A stretch of 42,520 nucleotides of DNA from Thioploca sp. (GTDB taxonomy: Bacteria > Pseudomonadota > Gammaproteobacteria > Beggiatoales > Beggiatoaceae), in assembly GCA_012032555.1 (NCBI GenBank), contig JAAUSR010000043.1:1-42520 (forward strand), written 5' to 3'. The notes beneath the pieces are model-generated. The model made no database searches, was not told the origin of the DNA, and saw only the letters and a list, made by a program, of their open reading frames with translations. This document shows, piece after piece, positions 16,333 to 25,927 of this stretch; position 1 is the first letter of the stretch; every line of letters starts with the position of its first letter. Made by a program: the position numbers and the translations under genes.

Positions 16333-18738
16333 ATGAAAACTACGACATTATCTGTAATCGTTATCAGCCTTGCTATTTTTAGCAACAATATAATTGTTTA
16401 CGCTCACTCCGGTGGGTTAGTATCGGGTACCCAAACTAATAAAAATCCACTCTATAATCAGGTTCCAGATACACCTAACTCAAACGAGGTCATTACAACA
16501 AATCACCTTAACACAGCTCAAACGCAACCTTGTAAACTTCCCCGCCGTTCGAATAAGAATTTAATAAAATTTGGTATCAATCCTGTTGATATTCAAAGCT
16601 TTAATCCGTTGCAACTGGAGCAACTCACCCCAGAACAAATTAAGGCTTTTGATGCCGAAAATTTGGCTGATTTACTCTTGAATACCGTAATGGGTTTAAC
16701 CGCTAACTTTCTAAGTAACGCTAATAAGCATGCTTTAATGGGATTTCAGGCGGCTCAAGTCGCTAAAATTCCGGCTCAAGCTTTTCAAGGATTTACTCAT
16801 AACAACTTGGGTGGATTAACTCCAGAAGCTATCCAAGCGATTACGCCAAAACAACTCAATGAGGTAGAACCGGCAGAATTTCAAGCACTACCAGAAAAAG
16901 ATGTTTCTAAGCTGTTAGCGAATTTAAATCCAGAACAAGATATTATTGGTAAAGTCCAAAATTGTTTACCAACTGGATGGGAAATTAAGCCTAATAAAGG
17001 GGTAAGCCGTCCCGTAGGTGCACCGATTACATTGCGTCCCTGTTGTCATAACCAATCAGTAGCGGGTCTTGATATGCCGGAAATTCCGGATTTAAGTGCC
17101 GGGTTTGGTTTAGGTGGTAGTATAGATGAAAAGGGTAAAGTGCTAACTGGCATAAATGAAACGATAGCCGCAACTCAATTTATTGCAAAACAAACTGAAG
17201 AAGGGATTGTCAAAGTACAAGATGGAAAGGGTACTGAGTTAGCTTTTTTACCGGATGCTGATAACCTTATTCAAGGTGTTAATAATACCAAACCCACTGT
17301 TGGAACCAACGAGGCAGGGCAATATATCTTAACCTTAACTGGTGGTGAGCAAATCACCGTTAATCCTACGCTCAAAGATCCGCAAGGACTCCTAAAAAAT
17401 TTAGCACCCCAAAGTACTATCCAGATTAACCAAAAAGGACATGCCCGTTTTCACCTCGCCAATGAACAACGTACCATCATGTGCGCCTTTAATCCTTGGG
17501 TTGATAAGGCACCAGTTGGTTCAAAACCCGGTATTAAAGTGACCGGACAGCCAGGTATGGATGAACAAATGGTCGTAGTCTATGAAAATGGACAATCTCA
17601 AGAAGCTCGCCCAGCTATTCAATCTCCAGGAACCTTTAAAAATCTTGCTCTCAATTTCCCTGGTGTTGAAAAAGTTCAACTCTTGGGAGATGGTAGAATC
17701 AATGTTCATTATCATGGTCAACCATTAGTTTTAATTCCCGCTTTTGATATTAAACCGGCGCCAACTCAACCCTGTTCAGAAGAAGAAACCTCTACTGAAG
17801 AAGAACCGATTGAACCTAATGTTGAATTCAATGAAGACGGTTCATTCACGTTTACTAATGAAGTCGGTGATGAGCAACAAGTTTTTGTCACAGAAGCCAG
17901 TGATAATGAAGACATAAATGAAGCGGATAACAGCGATAACACGCTACCTGAAGTAGATAATTCTAGTAGTGAAGTTAAGCCTAATACAACGGAAACTAAC
18001 GCTGTTAATCTTCCTGATAAGATGAACACGCCGGAGATAGATAATTCTAGTAAGCCGAATCCAATGGCAATTACCGCCGTTAACTCTCTTAATACTAGTT
18101 CAAATAGTAACAACAATAACACGCTAATTGAAACGAGTAATTTTAGTAATGAGGATAAACCGAATCCAACGGCAACCAATACCGCCGCTATAAATAGTGA
18201 TAACAGCGATAACAAACCCATTGAAACTAATAATTCTGGTCAGGTTGATACTTCTAGTGGTGGGGTTAAACCGAATACACCGGAAACTACCACAGCCGAT
18301 TTCCCTGGTACAACAGTAACCAATACCACCGCAGCAGAGGAAAACAACGCTGATGATAACACACTACCGGAAACCAATGATTCTCATAGTGAAATTGAAC
18401 CCAATATAGCGGAAACTACCGCTGCTAACGTCCCTAATACCACGGTAACCAATACCACCGCAGCAGTAGAAAAAAGCAACGCTGATGATAACACACTACC
18501 GGAAACCAATGATTCTCATAGTGAAATTGAACCCAATATAGCGGAAACTACCACTGCTGACACCCCTGATACCACGGTAACCGATACCACCGCAGTAGAA
18601 GGAAATGATTCTGGTAACAATACTACGACTACTAGTAACGAGAGCGATAATACCGTTCCCGGAGAAGATAACTTCAATAATCAAATTGGTAATCTAACGG
18701 GAATAACCGCAATTAATTCTCTTAATAAAGCTAAATAA
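16333..18738 (+). CDS. Secreted protein with Asn/Thr-rich repeat tail
   Basis: 801 residues of unknown family. A signal peptide is clear: basic start, hydrophobic core, cleavage likely after VYA near residue 25. Residues about 75-200 hold short leucine/proline repeats of the type QLEQLTPEQIKAF, TPEAIQAITPKQL, spaced by 10-12 residues. A middle region (about 205-480) looks beta-rich, with scattered cysteines. From about residue 480 the sequence is acidic and rich in Asn, Thr, Glu and Ser, including a 44-residue tandem duplication (starts at 18349 and 18481). The tail resembles stalks or linkers of extracellular or matrix proteins. No anchor motif is seen at the C-terminus. Export across at least the inner membrane is well supported; the function is unknown. 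Confidence 0.8.
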   Translation: MKTTTLSVIVISLAIFSNNIIVYAHSGGLVSGTQTNKNPLYNQVPDTPNSNEVITTNHLNTAQTQPCKLPRRSNKNLIKFGINPVDIQSFNPLQLEQLTPEQIKAFDAENLADLLLNTVMGLTANFLSNANKHALMGFQAAQVAKIPAQAFQGFTHNNLGGLTPEAIQAITPKQLNEVEPAEFQALPEKDVSKLLANLNPEQDIIGKVQNCLPTGWEIKPNKGVSRPVGAPITLRPCCHNQSVAGLDMPEIPDLSAGFGLGGSIDEKGKVLTGINETIAATQFIAKQTEEGIVKVQDGKGTELAFLPDADNLIQGVNNTKPTVGTNEAGQYILTLTGGEQITVNPTLKDPQGLLKNLAPQSTIQINQKGHARFHLANEQRTIMCAFNPWVDKAPVGSKPGIKVTGQPGMDEQMVVVYENGQSQEARPAIQSPGTFKNLALNFPGVEKVQLLGDGRINVHYHGQPLVLIPAFDIKPAPTQPCSEEETSTEEEPIEPNVEFNEDGSFTFTNEVGDEQQVFVTEASDNEDINEADNSDNTLPEVDNSSSEVKPNTTETNAVNLPDKMNTPEIDNSSKPNPMAITAVNSLNTSSNSNNNNTLIETSNFSNEDKPNPTATNTAAINSDNSDNKPIETNNSGQVDTSSGGVKPNTPETTTADFPGTTVTNTTAAEENNADDNTLPETNDSHSEIEPNIAETTAANVPNTTVTNTTAAVEKSNADDNTLPETNDSHSEIEPNIAETTTADTPDTTVTDTTAVEGNDSGNNTTTTSNESDNTVPGEDNFNNQIGNLTGITAINSLNKAK
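18349..18612 (+). repeat. 132-bp tandem repeat inside the secreted protein gene
   Basis: The unit starting gctgatgataacacactacc at 18349 recurs at 18481. It is in frame (44 codons) and the first about 70 bases of each copy are essentially identical. Upstream and downstream flanks contain more diverged copies. Recent slippage or unequal recombination is the simplest origin. Confidence 0.8.
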
Positions 18739-19136
18739 ATCAGATGAATTTTCTAAAAACATCATTATTTGCATTATTTTATTAGAATTTTTCTAATTAA
18801 TAAGAAAAGGAGAGGATTTTTTAGTTTTTTGGTAATTACCCAGCCAAAGTAAGTCGGGTTAGCAGTAACGTGACCCGACATTTCTGAATTTTTAGAATGA
18901 GTTGGAGTTTCAATTTTATTCTAACCGTTTAACCAGTATTCCAATACGTTTATCCCACTTTTTTCTGCTGGTCAGTCATCCCCTTTCTATGCGGTATCTA
19001 TCTGACAAATATATAATTCCTTTTCAAGATAAACAGATCGCTCACTTTAAGGTTATTAAAGATTGCATTCTTAAAAATAGCAAGATAAATTACTAACCAA
19101 AGAACTTGATTAGTTAACCGAATAACGGCAAACAAT
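18739..19136. other. Intergenic region with a REP-like hairpin
   Basis: No convincing gene in about 400 bases. A hairpin at 18853-18879 (GTCGGGT with ACCCGAC, 13-base loop) may end transcription or belong to the REP class. A 64-codon frame at 18902-19096 has no ribosome binding site or recognisable composition, and I do not call it a gene. Confidence 0.45.
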
Positions 19137-22100
19137 ATGAATCAAAATCAATGGCAATTTTGGATTGATCGCGGCGGTACGTTTACCGATATCGTTGCTC
19201 AACATCCCAACGGCTCGTTATTAAATCACAAGTTACTTTCTGAAAATCCACAACATTATCCAGATGCAGCTATCCAAGGTATTCGGGATATTCTCGGTTT
19301 GGCACCCGATGAACCTTTACCGGTTGATCAAATTGCCGCAGTCAAAATGGGAACCACCGTAGCAACCAATGCGCTACTGGAACGCAAAGGTGAACGGACA
19401 GTTCTGGTTATTACCCGCGGTTTTAAAGATGCTTTAAGAATCGGTTATCAAAATCGACCGGATCTGTTTGCTCTCCATATCGTTCTACCGGAATTACTTT
19501 ATGAACGAGTAATTGAAGTGGATGAGCGTTATACGGCACAAGGTGAAGAGTTAAAACCAGTTCCCTTAGCTACAGTTCGTCATGAATTACAAGCGGTTCA
19601 TCAGCAAGGCATTTGGAGCATCGCTATCGTTTTCATGCACGGTTATCGTTATCCGCACCACGAACAACAAGTAGCGGCTTTAGCACGCGAGTTAGGCTTT
19701 ACTCAAATTTCGGTTTCTCATGAAATTAGCCCCCTCATTAAACTAGTCAGTCGCGGCGATACCACCGTAGTAGATGCCTATTTATCACCAATCTTGCGCC
19801 GCCACGTTGACAATGTGGCACAAGAATTAGGTCAAGTTAACTTACTGTTTATGCAGTCTAATGGTGGTTTAACCGATGCTAAGTGGTTTCAAGGTAAAGA
19901 CGCCATTTTATCGGGACCGGCTGGTGGCTATGTGGGTGCCGTCAAAACCAGTGCGCTAGCTGGGTTTACTCAAATTATCAATTTTGACATGGGCGGTACG
20001 TCTACTGATGTTTCTCATTATGCTGGCGAATACGAACGCGATTTTGAAACTTTAGTGGCTGGCGTCAGAATGCGAACCCCGATCATGCGAATTCATACCG
20101 TAGCGGCTGGTGGTGGTTCCATCATTCACTTTGATGGTTTGCGTCTTCGCGTTGGACCAGATTCTGCTGGTGCTAAACCTGGTCCCGCTTGTTATCGTCA
20201 AGGTGGTCCACTAACCATTACCGACTGTAATGTTCTTTTAGGTAAATTATCTGGACGGTTTTTTCCGCAAGTATTTGGTGAATCTGGACAGGAACCGTTA
20301 GATGAAACCATTGTTAAAGCCAAATTCACGACCCTAACCACAGAAATTAATCAAGCCACGGGACAACAACTGACCCCTAGTCAAGTCGCTGAAGGGTTCT
20401 TAAAAATTGCGGTTGACAATATGGCGAATGCGATTAAAAAAATTTCAGTACAACGGGGTTATGATATTACTGAATATACCTTATGTTGTTTTGGTGCTGC
20501 CGCTGGACAACATGCGTGTTTAGTTGCCGAGGCGTTGGGAATGAAAACCATTTTGATTCATCCGCAAGCGGGGGTGTTATCGGCACTGGGAATGGGATTA
20601 GCCGATATTCGTACACTACACGAACAAACTATTGCGGCTGAATTGGCTGAACCGCTCATGGAACAATTAACCACCGTTTTAACTCAGTTAGAACAAGGTG
20701 GTCGGGATGAGTTGCTGCAACAAGGCGTTGTTGCAACCGCGATTCAAGTTCGTCATCAAGTTCAATTACGTTATACTGGCACCGATACGCCGTTATTGAT
20801 TGATTTTGCTACTATTGCTGAAATGACAGCCCGCTTTGCTCACCTTCATCAACAACAATTTGGTTTTGTTCGCCAGGATACTGCGCTCATTGTTGAAGCC
20901 GTTATAGTGGAAGTGATTGGCACTGTAGTTAAGTCATTACCTACCCTAACTTTCCCCCACCAAGGGGAGAGAGAACCCAATAGCTATCTCAATGATAATC
21001 AGACAAATTCCCAATCTTTTCCTTTGCAAAAGATAGCGAGAGAGAAGCAAGAAATCCTTCCACCTTGGTGGGGAAAAATAGCTACTTTAGAACTGTTCCC
21101 ACCACATGACGCCGAGAAAGGACAAAACGATCAGCCTAACGATTATCCGCTAGATGATCCTGCACCATTCCCTATCCCCTGGTGGAAAAAATTTGCTACC
21201 CTAGAACCGGCTTACTCTCCGCTCCCTAACCCGGAAAAAGGAATCAACGATAAATCCGATAGTCAGCCGTTAGTATTTTCATTTCCCTGGTGGGGGAAAT
21301 TGGTTACCTTAGAACCCGCTCTCTCCCATGATATAGCCAGAAAATCAAGTAACTACCTTCTTAATGGTCATCCAATCGATACGGTGATTATGACCACGGG
21401 TGATCAAACCTACCTAACCCCGATCTATTCGCGCCAATTGTTACCGATCGGTTATCAACTCATTGGTCCAGCGATTATTATTGAAAAAACGAGTACCACC
21501 GTAGTTGAACCCGGTTGGCAAGCCGAAATCACCGCACGCTATGATATCGTTTTAACTCGGCATCAACCAACTCCTTCACAACTTGCTATTATAAATACCG
21601 CCGTCGATCCAATTCGGTTAGAAATTTTTAATAATCTATTCATGTCCATTGCTGAACAAATGGGCGTTACACTAGCCAATACCGCTTATTCAGTCAATAT
21701 TAAAGAACGCCTAGATTTTTCCTGTGCCATTTTTGATAACACCGGTCAACTGGTTGCCAATGCGCCACATATTCCCATTCATCTTGGTTCCATGAGCGAT
21801 AGTGTCCAAACCGTCATTCAAGTACAAGCGAATACGATGCAACCCGGTGATGTTTTTGTCCTTAATAACCCTTATCATGGTGGCACGCATTTACCCGATA
21901 TTACTGTAATCACGCCGATTTTCTTACCACCCGATGCAACTCCAGCCAATTCTGCACTATTTTATGTGGCTTCCCGTGGACATCATGCTGACATCGGTGG
22001 CATCACGCCTGGTTCTATGCCACCGCAAAGTCGTACCTTACTCGAAGAAGGCGTGGTTATCGATGTTTTTAAATTAGTTGATCAGGGACAATTACGCGAA

Positions 22101-23165
22101 ACTGAAATTCGTCAACACCTCGCCAATCATCCTTATCCGGCGCGCAATATTGAGCAAAATTTAGCTGATTTACGCGCACAAATCGCTGCTAATGCTAAAG
22201 GTGTTCAAGAATTACAGCGGATGGTGCAGCATTTTAGCTTTGAAGTTGTGCAAGCTTATATGCAACATGTTCAAGACCATGCCGAGAAAGCAGTACGACA
22301 ATTATTAACTAAATTAAGCGATGGTAAATTTTATTATGAATTAGATAACGGTGCGGTTATTCAGGTAAAAATCACTGTTGATAAACCACAACAACAGGCT
22401 ATCATCGATTTCAGTGGCACCTCCCCACAATCAGCCACTAACTTCAATGCACCCATTGCGGTATGCAAAGCTGCTGTGCTTTATGTATTTCGTACCTTAG
22501 TGAACGAAGATATTCCCCTCAATGCTGGATGCCTAAAACCGTTACAACTCATTATTCCATCCGGTTGCTTACTCAATCCTATTTATCCAGCCGCTGTTGT
22601 TGCTGGTAATGTCGAAACCTCCCAATACATCACCGATGCTTTATATGGTGCTTTAGGCGTCATGGCGGCTTCGCAAGGGACGATGAACAACCTAACCTTT
22701 GGCAATGAGAAATATCAATATTATGAAACCATTTGTGGGGGTTCTGGTGCTGGTCCACATTTCTCAGGTACCGCTGCCGTGCACACTCATATGACTAATT
22801 CTCGTCTAACTGATCCCGAAATACTAGAATGGCGTTTTCCGGTATTACTAGAATCATTTGGGATTCGTCACCACAGTGGAGGGGCTGGGCGCTATGATGG
22901 TGGTGATGGCGTAATACGCAGAATTCAGTTTCGTGAAGCCATGACCGCCTCGATTTTATCGAGCCATCGTCGCGTACCACCCTACGGTATGGTAGGTGGA
23001 CAACCCGGACAAGTGGGTCGTAACTGGTTAGAACGAGCAAATGGTAAGCACGAACTGTTAGCGGGAACAACCACTGTGGCAATGCAGGTGGGAGATAGCT
23101 TAGTTATTGAAACACCAGGTGGTGGTGGCTATGGGGCGGCTAGTGTTCTGTCAAACTTATTTTAA
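19137..23165 (+). CDS. 5-oxoprolinase (fused HyuA-HyuB type) with an internal insertion
   Basis: An ATP-dependent enzyme of the hydantoinase/oxoprolinase family that opens 5-oxoproline to glutamate. The HyuA half begins with the phosphate-binding [12 protein letters not shown], followed by [16 protein letters not shown] and [15 protein letters not shown]. The HyuB half starts near residue 815 ([20 protein letters not shown]) and ends in the typical TPGGGGYG. The length of 1342 exceeds the usual 1200-1280, because residues about 602-742 are an inserted low-complexity segment with three WW-G-K-(I/L)-ATLE-like repeats. The conserved flanks ([12 protein letters not shown] and [13 protein letters not shown]) are intact on both sides. 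Specificity for 5-oxoproline rather than hydantoins is inferred from the fused architecture. Confidence 0.9.
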   Translation: MNQNQWQFWIDRGGTFTDIVAQHPNGSLLNHKLLSENPQHYPDAAIQGIRDILGLAPDEPLPVDQIAAVKMGTTVATNALLERKGERTVLVITRGFKDALRIGYQNRPDLFALHIVLPELLYERVIEVDERYTAQGEELKPVPLATVRHELQAVHQQGIWSIAIVFMHGYRYPHHEQQVAALARELGFTQISVSHEISPLIKLVSRGDTTVVDAYLSPILRRHVDNVAQELGQVNLLFMQSNGGLTDAKWFQGKDAILSGPAGGYVGAVKTSALAGFTQIINFDMGGTSTDVSHYAGEYERDFETLVAGVRMRTPIMRIHTVAAGGGSIIHFDGLRLRVGPDSAGAKPGPACYRQGGPLTITDCNVLLGKLSGRFFPQVFGESGQEPLDETIVKAKFTTLTTEINQATGQQLTPSQVAEGFLKIAVDNMANAIKKISVQRGYDITEYTLCCFGAAAGQHACLVAEALGMKTILIHPQAGVLSALGMGLADIRTLHEQTIAAELAEPLMEQLTTVLTQLEQGGRDELLQQGVVATAIQVRHQVQLRYTGTDTPLLIDFATIAEMTARFAHLHQQQFGFVRQDTALIVEAVIVEVIGTVVKSLPTLTFPHQGEREPNSYLNDNQTNSQSFPLQKIAREKQEILPPWWGKIATLELFPPHDAEKGQNDQPNDYPLDDPAPFPIPWWKKFATLEPAYSPLPNPEKGINDKSDSQPLVFSFPWWGKLVTLEPALSHDIARKSSNYLLNGHPIDTVIMTTGDQTYLTPIYSRQLLPIGYQLIGPAIIIEKTSTTVVEPGWQAEITARYDIVLTRHQPTPSQLAIINTAVDPIRLEIFNNLFMSIAEQMGVTLANTAYSVNIKERLDFSCAIFDNTGQLVANAPHIPIHLGSMSDSVQTVIQVQANTMQPGDVFVLNNPYHGGTHLPDITVITPIFLPPDATPANSALFYVASRGHHADIGGITPGSMPPQSRTLLEEGVVIDVFKLVDQGQLRETEIRQHLANHPYPARNIEQNLADLRAQIAANAKGVQELQRMVQHFSFEVVQAYMQHVQDHAEKAVRQLLTKLSDGKFYYELDNGAVIQVKITVDKPQQQAIIDFSGTSPQSATNFNAPIAVCKAAVLYVFRTLVNEDIPLNAGCLKPLQLIIPSGCLLNPIYPAAVVAGNVETSQYITDALYGALGVMAASQGTMNNLTFGNEKYQYYETICGGSGAGPHFSGTAAVHTHMTNSRLTDPEILEWRFPVLLESFGIRHHSGGAGRYDGGDGVIRRIQFREAMTASILSSHRRVPPYGMVGGQPGQVGRNWLERANGKHELLAGTTTVAMQVGDSLVIETPGGGGYGAASVLSNLF
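20940..21365 (+). repeat. In-frame repeat-derived insertion in the 5-oxoprolinase gene
   Basis: Three diverged copies of a ccttggtgggGaaa-type motif start near 21062, 21177 and 21287, each encoding PWWGK-(I/F/L)-(A/V)TLE. An inverse motif, ctttcccccaccaagg, begins the segment near 20952. The motifs resemble the dispersed G-rich/C-rich repeat seen at the window start and at 38374. The segment has kept the reading frame open. Confidence 0.65.
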
Positions 23166-23180
23166 CCGGTTAAGTTGTAG

Positions 23181-23202
23181 GGGCAGACCGATGTGTCTGC
23201 CC
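23181..23202. repeat. Short hairpin after 5-oxoprolinase
   Basis: GGGCAGAC-cgatgt-GTCTGCCC is a perfect eight-pair stem 15 bases after the stop codon. It may be a terminator-like or REP element. Confidence 0.6.
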
Positions 23203-23230
23203 AAAATAGCAGCACCTAGCCAGGTAGCCA

Positions 23231-23263
23231 GGTAGGGTGGGCAAAAGCGAAGCGTTGCCCACC
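23231..23263. repeat. REP-like hairpin, GGTGGGCAA family
   Basis: Almost identical to the hairpin at 151-187: ggtagggtgggcaaaagcga, then agcgttgcccacc. Confidence 0.75.
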
Positions 23264-23363
23264 ATTTACCTGATTAATATATAATTTTAATTGGTTATAA
23301 TTGAATGAGCATAGTTAAATTTAAAATATATTTTTATAGATCAGCAACTTTGGAGACAAACCG

Positions 23364-24857
23364 ATGAAAATGATTCGACTTAATTTTGCGTTAATGATGT
23401 TCTTAATCAGCCTACCACTACTGACCTTAGCGGGTAGTTTAGAACCGCCGGGTCCGCCGGGTAGCATGAGTAGTGCGATGTATCGAGTTGAAGATATCTG
23501 CCAGCGGTTAAAAACGGGAGTGGAACCGGAATTGAAACCGTTTCGTGGGCCGACGAGTGGTCCGGGAGCGAGTAGCGGCTGTACCCTCAATGACGTGATG
23601 GGGGTAGCACCAAAAAAAGATGAGGCGAGCGGCGCACAAGCGTCGGAAGTGCTGATGGGAAAAAGCTATTGGGGTCTGCGAGCTGAGCAATGGGGAAAGC
23701 AAACCGGAACGATGGTGGATCAAGGCGCGCCAACCTATATGCCGAGTACCGAAGATCAAATGATAGCCGCCGGTTATCATAATGGCCAAGGGATAGTGCG
23801 AGGAGATGAAGACTTGAGAAGCGCGAACCTGAAAGAAGGGGTCGAACTGTTTGGCGTGAAAGGCAGTTATAATCCGTTGGTATCGACCGGTGATGTGCAT
23901 GAAGAGTCGGTATTAGCCGGTAAAACGTTTTCGAATGAGCATGGAACGGATTTAGTAGGCACGATGGTCAATCAGGGAGCTAAGAACTATACGCCGAGCG
24001 CCAATGATCAACCAATAGCCGCTGGCTATTACGATGGTTCTGGTGTGGTGAAAGGAGATGCTAATTTAATCTCGAGTAATATCAAAGCAGGGGTAAAAAT
24101 TTTTGGCGTGTCTGGTGATAAGCATGTAGTCGATACGAGTAGCGGCAATGCTAATTCGAGTTACCTGTTAGAAGGCCAAAAGGCTTGGGTAAAAGGCAAG
24201 GAGATCACGGGAAGTTTATCGCTTCAAAATTTAGTGAATACCAGTAGTGGTGATGCCCTAGCGAGTGAAATTATCACGGGTAAGAAAGCATGGGTAGATG
24301 GCGTGGAAGTGACGGGAACGCGTCCATTGGCGCCAGTATCGAAAACGGGGCAAACGACTTCTTATGCAGCGGGAGATGACGGAACTCATCAGCAAGGCGT
24401 AACGATGTCCCCCCGATTTACGGATAATGGTGATGGAACGGTGAAGGATAATCTGACCGGTTTAATTTGGTTGAAAAAAGCGAATTGTATAGGAACAGAT
24501 AATTCGAGTTCTGATGCGGATGGAACGATTGGAGATGGAATGGTTTATTGGCAAACCGCTCTGAATTTTGTAACCAATTTGAATGCTACGCCAGCTAATT
24601 GTGGAGTGACTCAGACGGATTGGCGTTTGCCTAATCTGAAAGAATTGCAAAGCTTAATAGATTATGGTCAAAGTAATCCGGCATTGCCATCAGGTCATCC
24701 GTTTTCAGGTGTTCAGTCGGACCACTATTGGTCGGCTACGACGGTCGCGAGTAGTAGTACGAGTCTCGCGTGGGGCGTGAACCTTGGCTACGGCAGCGTC
24801 GTCACCAACGATAAGACGGGCCCCTACTATGTGTGGCCAGTTAGAGGCGGACAATAG
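23364..24857 (+). CDS. Secreted DUF1566 protein with a DGR-type variable C-terminus
   Basis: 497 residues. The N-terminus is a signal peptide (cleavage likely after LAG, about residue 24). Two 70-residue repeats (about 99-170 and 186-252) share PS-x2-DQ-x-IAAGY and NIKAGVKIFGVSG-like motifs known from phage tail-associated and lectin-like proteins. Two further short repeats end KAWVKGKEITG and KAWVDGVEVTG. Residues about 351-495 form a DUF1566 (Lcl C-terminal) domain: DNGDGTVKDNLTGLIWL, DWRLPNLKELQSL, HYWSATT, and a final VWPVRGGQ. This is the fold class used by many diversity-generating retroelement targets. Residues 471-488 are encoded mainly by NNC codons (see the variable-region entry). 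It is probably an exported binding protein; its ligand is unknown. Confidence 0.85.
   Translation: MKMIRLNFALMMFLISLPLLTLAGSLEPPGPPGSMSSAMYRVEDICQRLKTGVEPELKPFRGPTSGPGASSGCTLNDVMGVAPKKDEASGAQASEVLMGKSYWGLRAEQWGKQTGTMVDQGAPTYMPSTEDQMIAAGYHNGQGIVRGDEDLRSANLKEGVELFGVKGSYNPLVSTGDVHEESVLAGKTFSNEHGTDLVGTMVNQGAKNYTPSANDQPIAAGYYDGSGVVKGDANLISSNIKAGVKIFGVSGDKHVVDTSSGNANSSYLLEGQKAWVKGKEITGSLSLQNLVNTSSGDALASEIITGKKAWVDGVEVTGTRPLAPVSKTGQTTSYAAGDDGTHQQGVTMSPRFTDNGDGTVKDNLTGLIWLKKANCIGTDNSSSDADGTIGDGMVYWQTALNFVTNLNATPANCGVTQTDWRLPNLKELQSLIDYGQSNPALPSGHPFSGVQSDHYWSATTVASSSTSLAWGVNLGYGSVVTNDKTGPYYVWPVRGGQ
24711..24857 (+). other. Candidate DGR variable region (VR)
   Basis: From 24774 to 24827, 13 of 18 codons end in C (GGC, AAC, TAC, AGC, GTC, ACC, CCC), with first and second bases varied. 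In the preceding 40 codons (24600-24719) only one ends in C. AAC codons in a template, randomised at their adenines, would give just this NNC series. The varied sites alternate with fixed residues (W, V, K, then YVWPVRGG), as in DUF1566 targets of known DGRs. The fixed 3' end (about 24828-24857) would be the site where template-directed copying starts. Confidence 0.7.
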
Positions 24858-24885
24858 GTCATTTGATTATTTGGGGGGGGTGCAG

Positions 24886-25160
24886 AAGCGTAGGTCGGCA
24901 ATCCTTTGCCGACATGCATGACTGGCGGGAAAGGATTCCCGCCCTACTACAATCTAGGAAGCGTAGCATGACTGGCGGGAAAGGATTCCCGCCCTACAAT
25001 CTAGGAAGCGTAGGTCGGCAATCCTTTGCCGACATGCATGACTGAATGTTTTGAGCGACGGGTTCATGGGTTCGTGAATGTTAAAACGGGTTCACAGAAG
25101 CGTAGGTCGGCAATCCTTTGCCGACATGCATGACTGGCGGGAAAGGATTCCCGCCCTACT
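24886..25160. repeat. Array of two interleaved palindromic repeats
   Basis: Unit A, GTAGGTCGGCAATCC-TTTGCCGAC-ATGCATGACT, occurs at about 24886-24923, 25007-25043 and 25097-25135. Unit B, GGCGGGAAAGG-ATTCCCGCC-CTAC, occurs at 24924-24947, 24974-24997 and 25136-25159. Both fold into tight hairpins with GC-rich stems. Copies are nearly identical, which points to recent amplification. They start 30 bases after the stop of the DUF1566 gene. Confidence 0.85.
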
Positions 25161-25171
25161 AGCCCGCGTAG

Positions 25172-25256
25172 GTTGGGCTGAGGTACGAAGCCCAACATTC
25201 ATGGATCAATGATGCCTCCAAATAAAGGTTGGGCTGACGTAAGGAGACCCAACCTA
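25172..25256. repeat. Two REP-like hairpins, GTTGGGCT family
   Basis: GTTGGGCT with AGCCCAAC at 25172-25195, and a related gttgggct with acccaacctac at 25228-25256. They extend the repeat cluster between the DUF1566 gene and the toxin gene. Confidence 0.65.
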
Positions 25257-25296
25257 CGGGCTGGAAACTCGTGAATCGGTGTGATATATATTTCTT

Positions 25297-25572
25297 ATGT
25301 ACTTCGAGTGGGATGAATCAAAAGCGGAAAACAACCAACATAAGCATGGGGTAAGTTTTCAGGAAGCCAGTAGTTGTTTTTATGATCCTCATCAAGTCGC
25401 GTTTTATGACCCCGATCATAGTGATGAAGAAGACCGAGAAATTTTAATGGGTCACTCTAATCCAGGTCGGTTATTATTAGTGGTGTATACCCTAAGAGAA
25501 GATACCATCCGCTTGATTTCAGCACGACCCGCTACTAAACGTGAAGCCAATGATTATGCGCAAGGAATATAA
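25297..25572 (+). CDS. brnT: BrnT-type ribonuclease toxin
   Basis: 91 residues that match the BrnT toxin family: MYFEWDESKAENNQHKHGVSF at the start, a central FYDP-x-HSDEEDREI segment, and the C-terminal RLISARPATKREANDY. BrnT is a RelE-like RNase that is neutralised by BrnA, which also represses the operon. The conserved KHG histidine is present, so it looks active. The antitoxin gene overlaps its end by 17 bases. It is probably a plasmid-free chromosomal toxin-antitoxin pair in the accessory island. Confidence 0.88.
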   Translation: MYFEWDESKAENNQHKHGVSFQEASSCFYDPHQVAFYDPDHSDEEDREILMGHSNPGRLLLVVYTLREDTIRLISARPATKREANDYAQGI

Positions 25573-25861
25573 TTTAAAGCAAATGAAAGTGAAACGTCGT
25601 GGTGTTCTACCGCTACTGAATCGGCCAGAAACCCGTCCAGACCAAGTGAGTCTTACTCTCACGCTAGACCAAGACATCGTCGCATATTTTAACAGTGCCG
25701 CTGAACAACCTGGTGCCTTGCCTTATCAAGCTCAAATTAATCAGGTGTTGCGTCAAGTGATGGAAACTGATGGATTGGATGTTCTCGAAATCATAAAAAA
25801 CCAGTTGCTTAATGATCCAGAGTTTATTCGTAAATTAGCTCAGTTAATCAAGGTGGCATAG
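25556..25861 (+). CDS. brnA: BrnA-type antitoxin
   Basis: I chose the ATG at 25556, giving MRKEYNLKQMKVKRRG, because BrnA proteins typically start M-(K/R)-x-EY(D/N). This overlaps brnT by 17 bases. An upstream ATG at 25541 and a downstream one at 25583 are possible. The C-terminal half has the ribbon-helix-helix pattern of the family (VSLTLTLDQDIVAYF, then YQAQINQVLRQVM), which binds DNA and the toxin. At about 100 residues it is slightly long because of a Leu-rich tail (ILEIIKN-like). Coupled expression with brnT and autoregulation are expected for the family. Confidence 0.8.
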   Translation: MRKEYNLKQMKVKRRGVLPLLNRPETRPDQVSLTLTLDQDIVAYFNSAAEQPGALPYQAQINQVLRQVMETDGLDVLEIIKNQLLNDPEFIRKLAQLIKVA

Positions 25862-25897
25862 CCTATTCGTGTCCCATGGACAAAGTGGGCGGATGGG

Positions 25898-25911
25898 GTT
25901 CAGTCGGACCA
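25898..25911 (+). other. Possible remnant of a DGR template repeat
   Basis: gttcagtcggacca is an exact 14-base copy of 24711-24724, the start of the candidate variable region. It lies 17 bases before the reverse-transcriptase-like fragment, the place where template repeats usually sit. The homology stops after these bases. A chance 14-base match within a window of this size is possible, so position is the main support. Confidence 0.35.
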
Positions 25912-25927
25912 TTAAGAGTTATATTCT

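Noticed and set aside
17766-18221. A long antisense frame rich in Leu, Ser and Val
   Set aside because: It is the complement of the Asn/Thr/Glu-rich repeat tail of the secreted protein; the composition follows from that strand.
18902-19096. A 64-codon frame before the 5-oxoprolinase
   Set aside because: Composition looks like translated AT-rich non-coding DNA; no start signal and no family resemblance.
24886-25160. The repeat array as a possible CRISPR
   Set aside because: Units are themselves palindromic and alternate in two types; spacing is irregular and spacers are not unique. There are no cas genes nearby.
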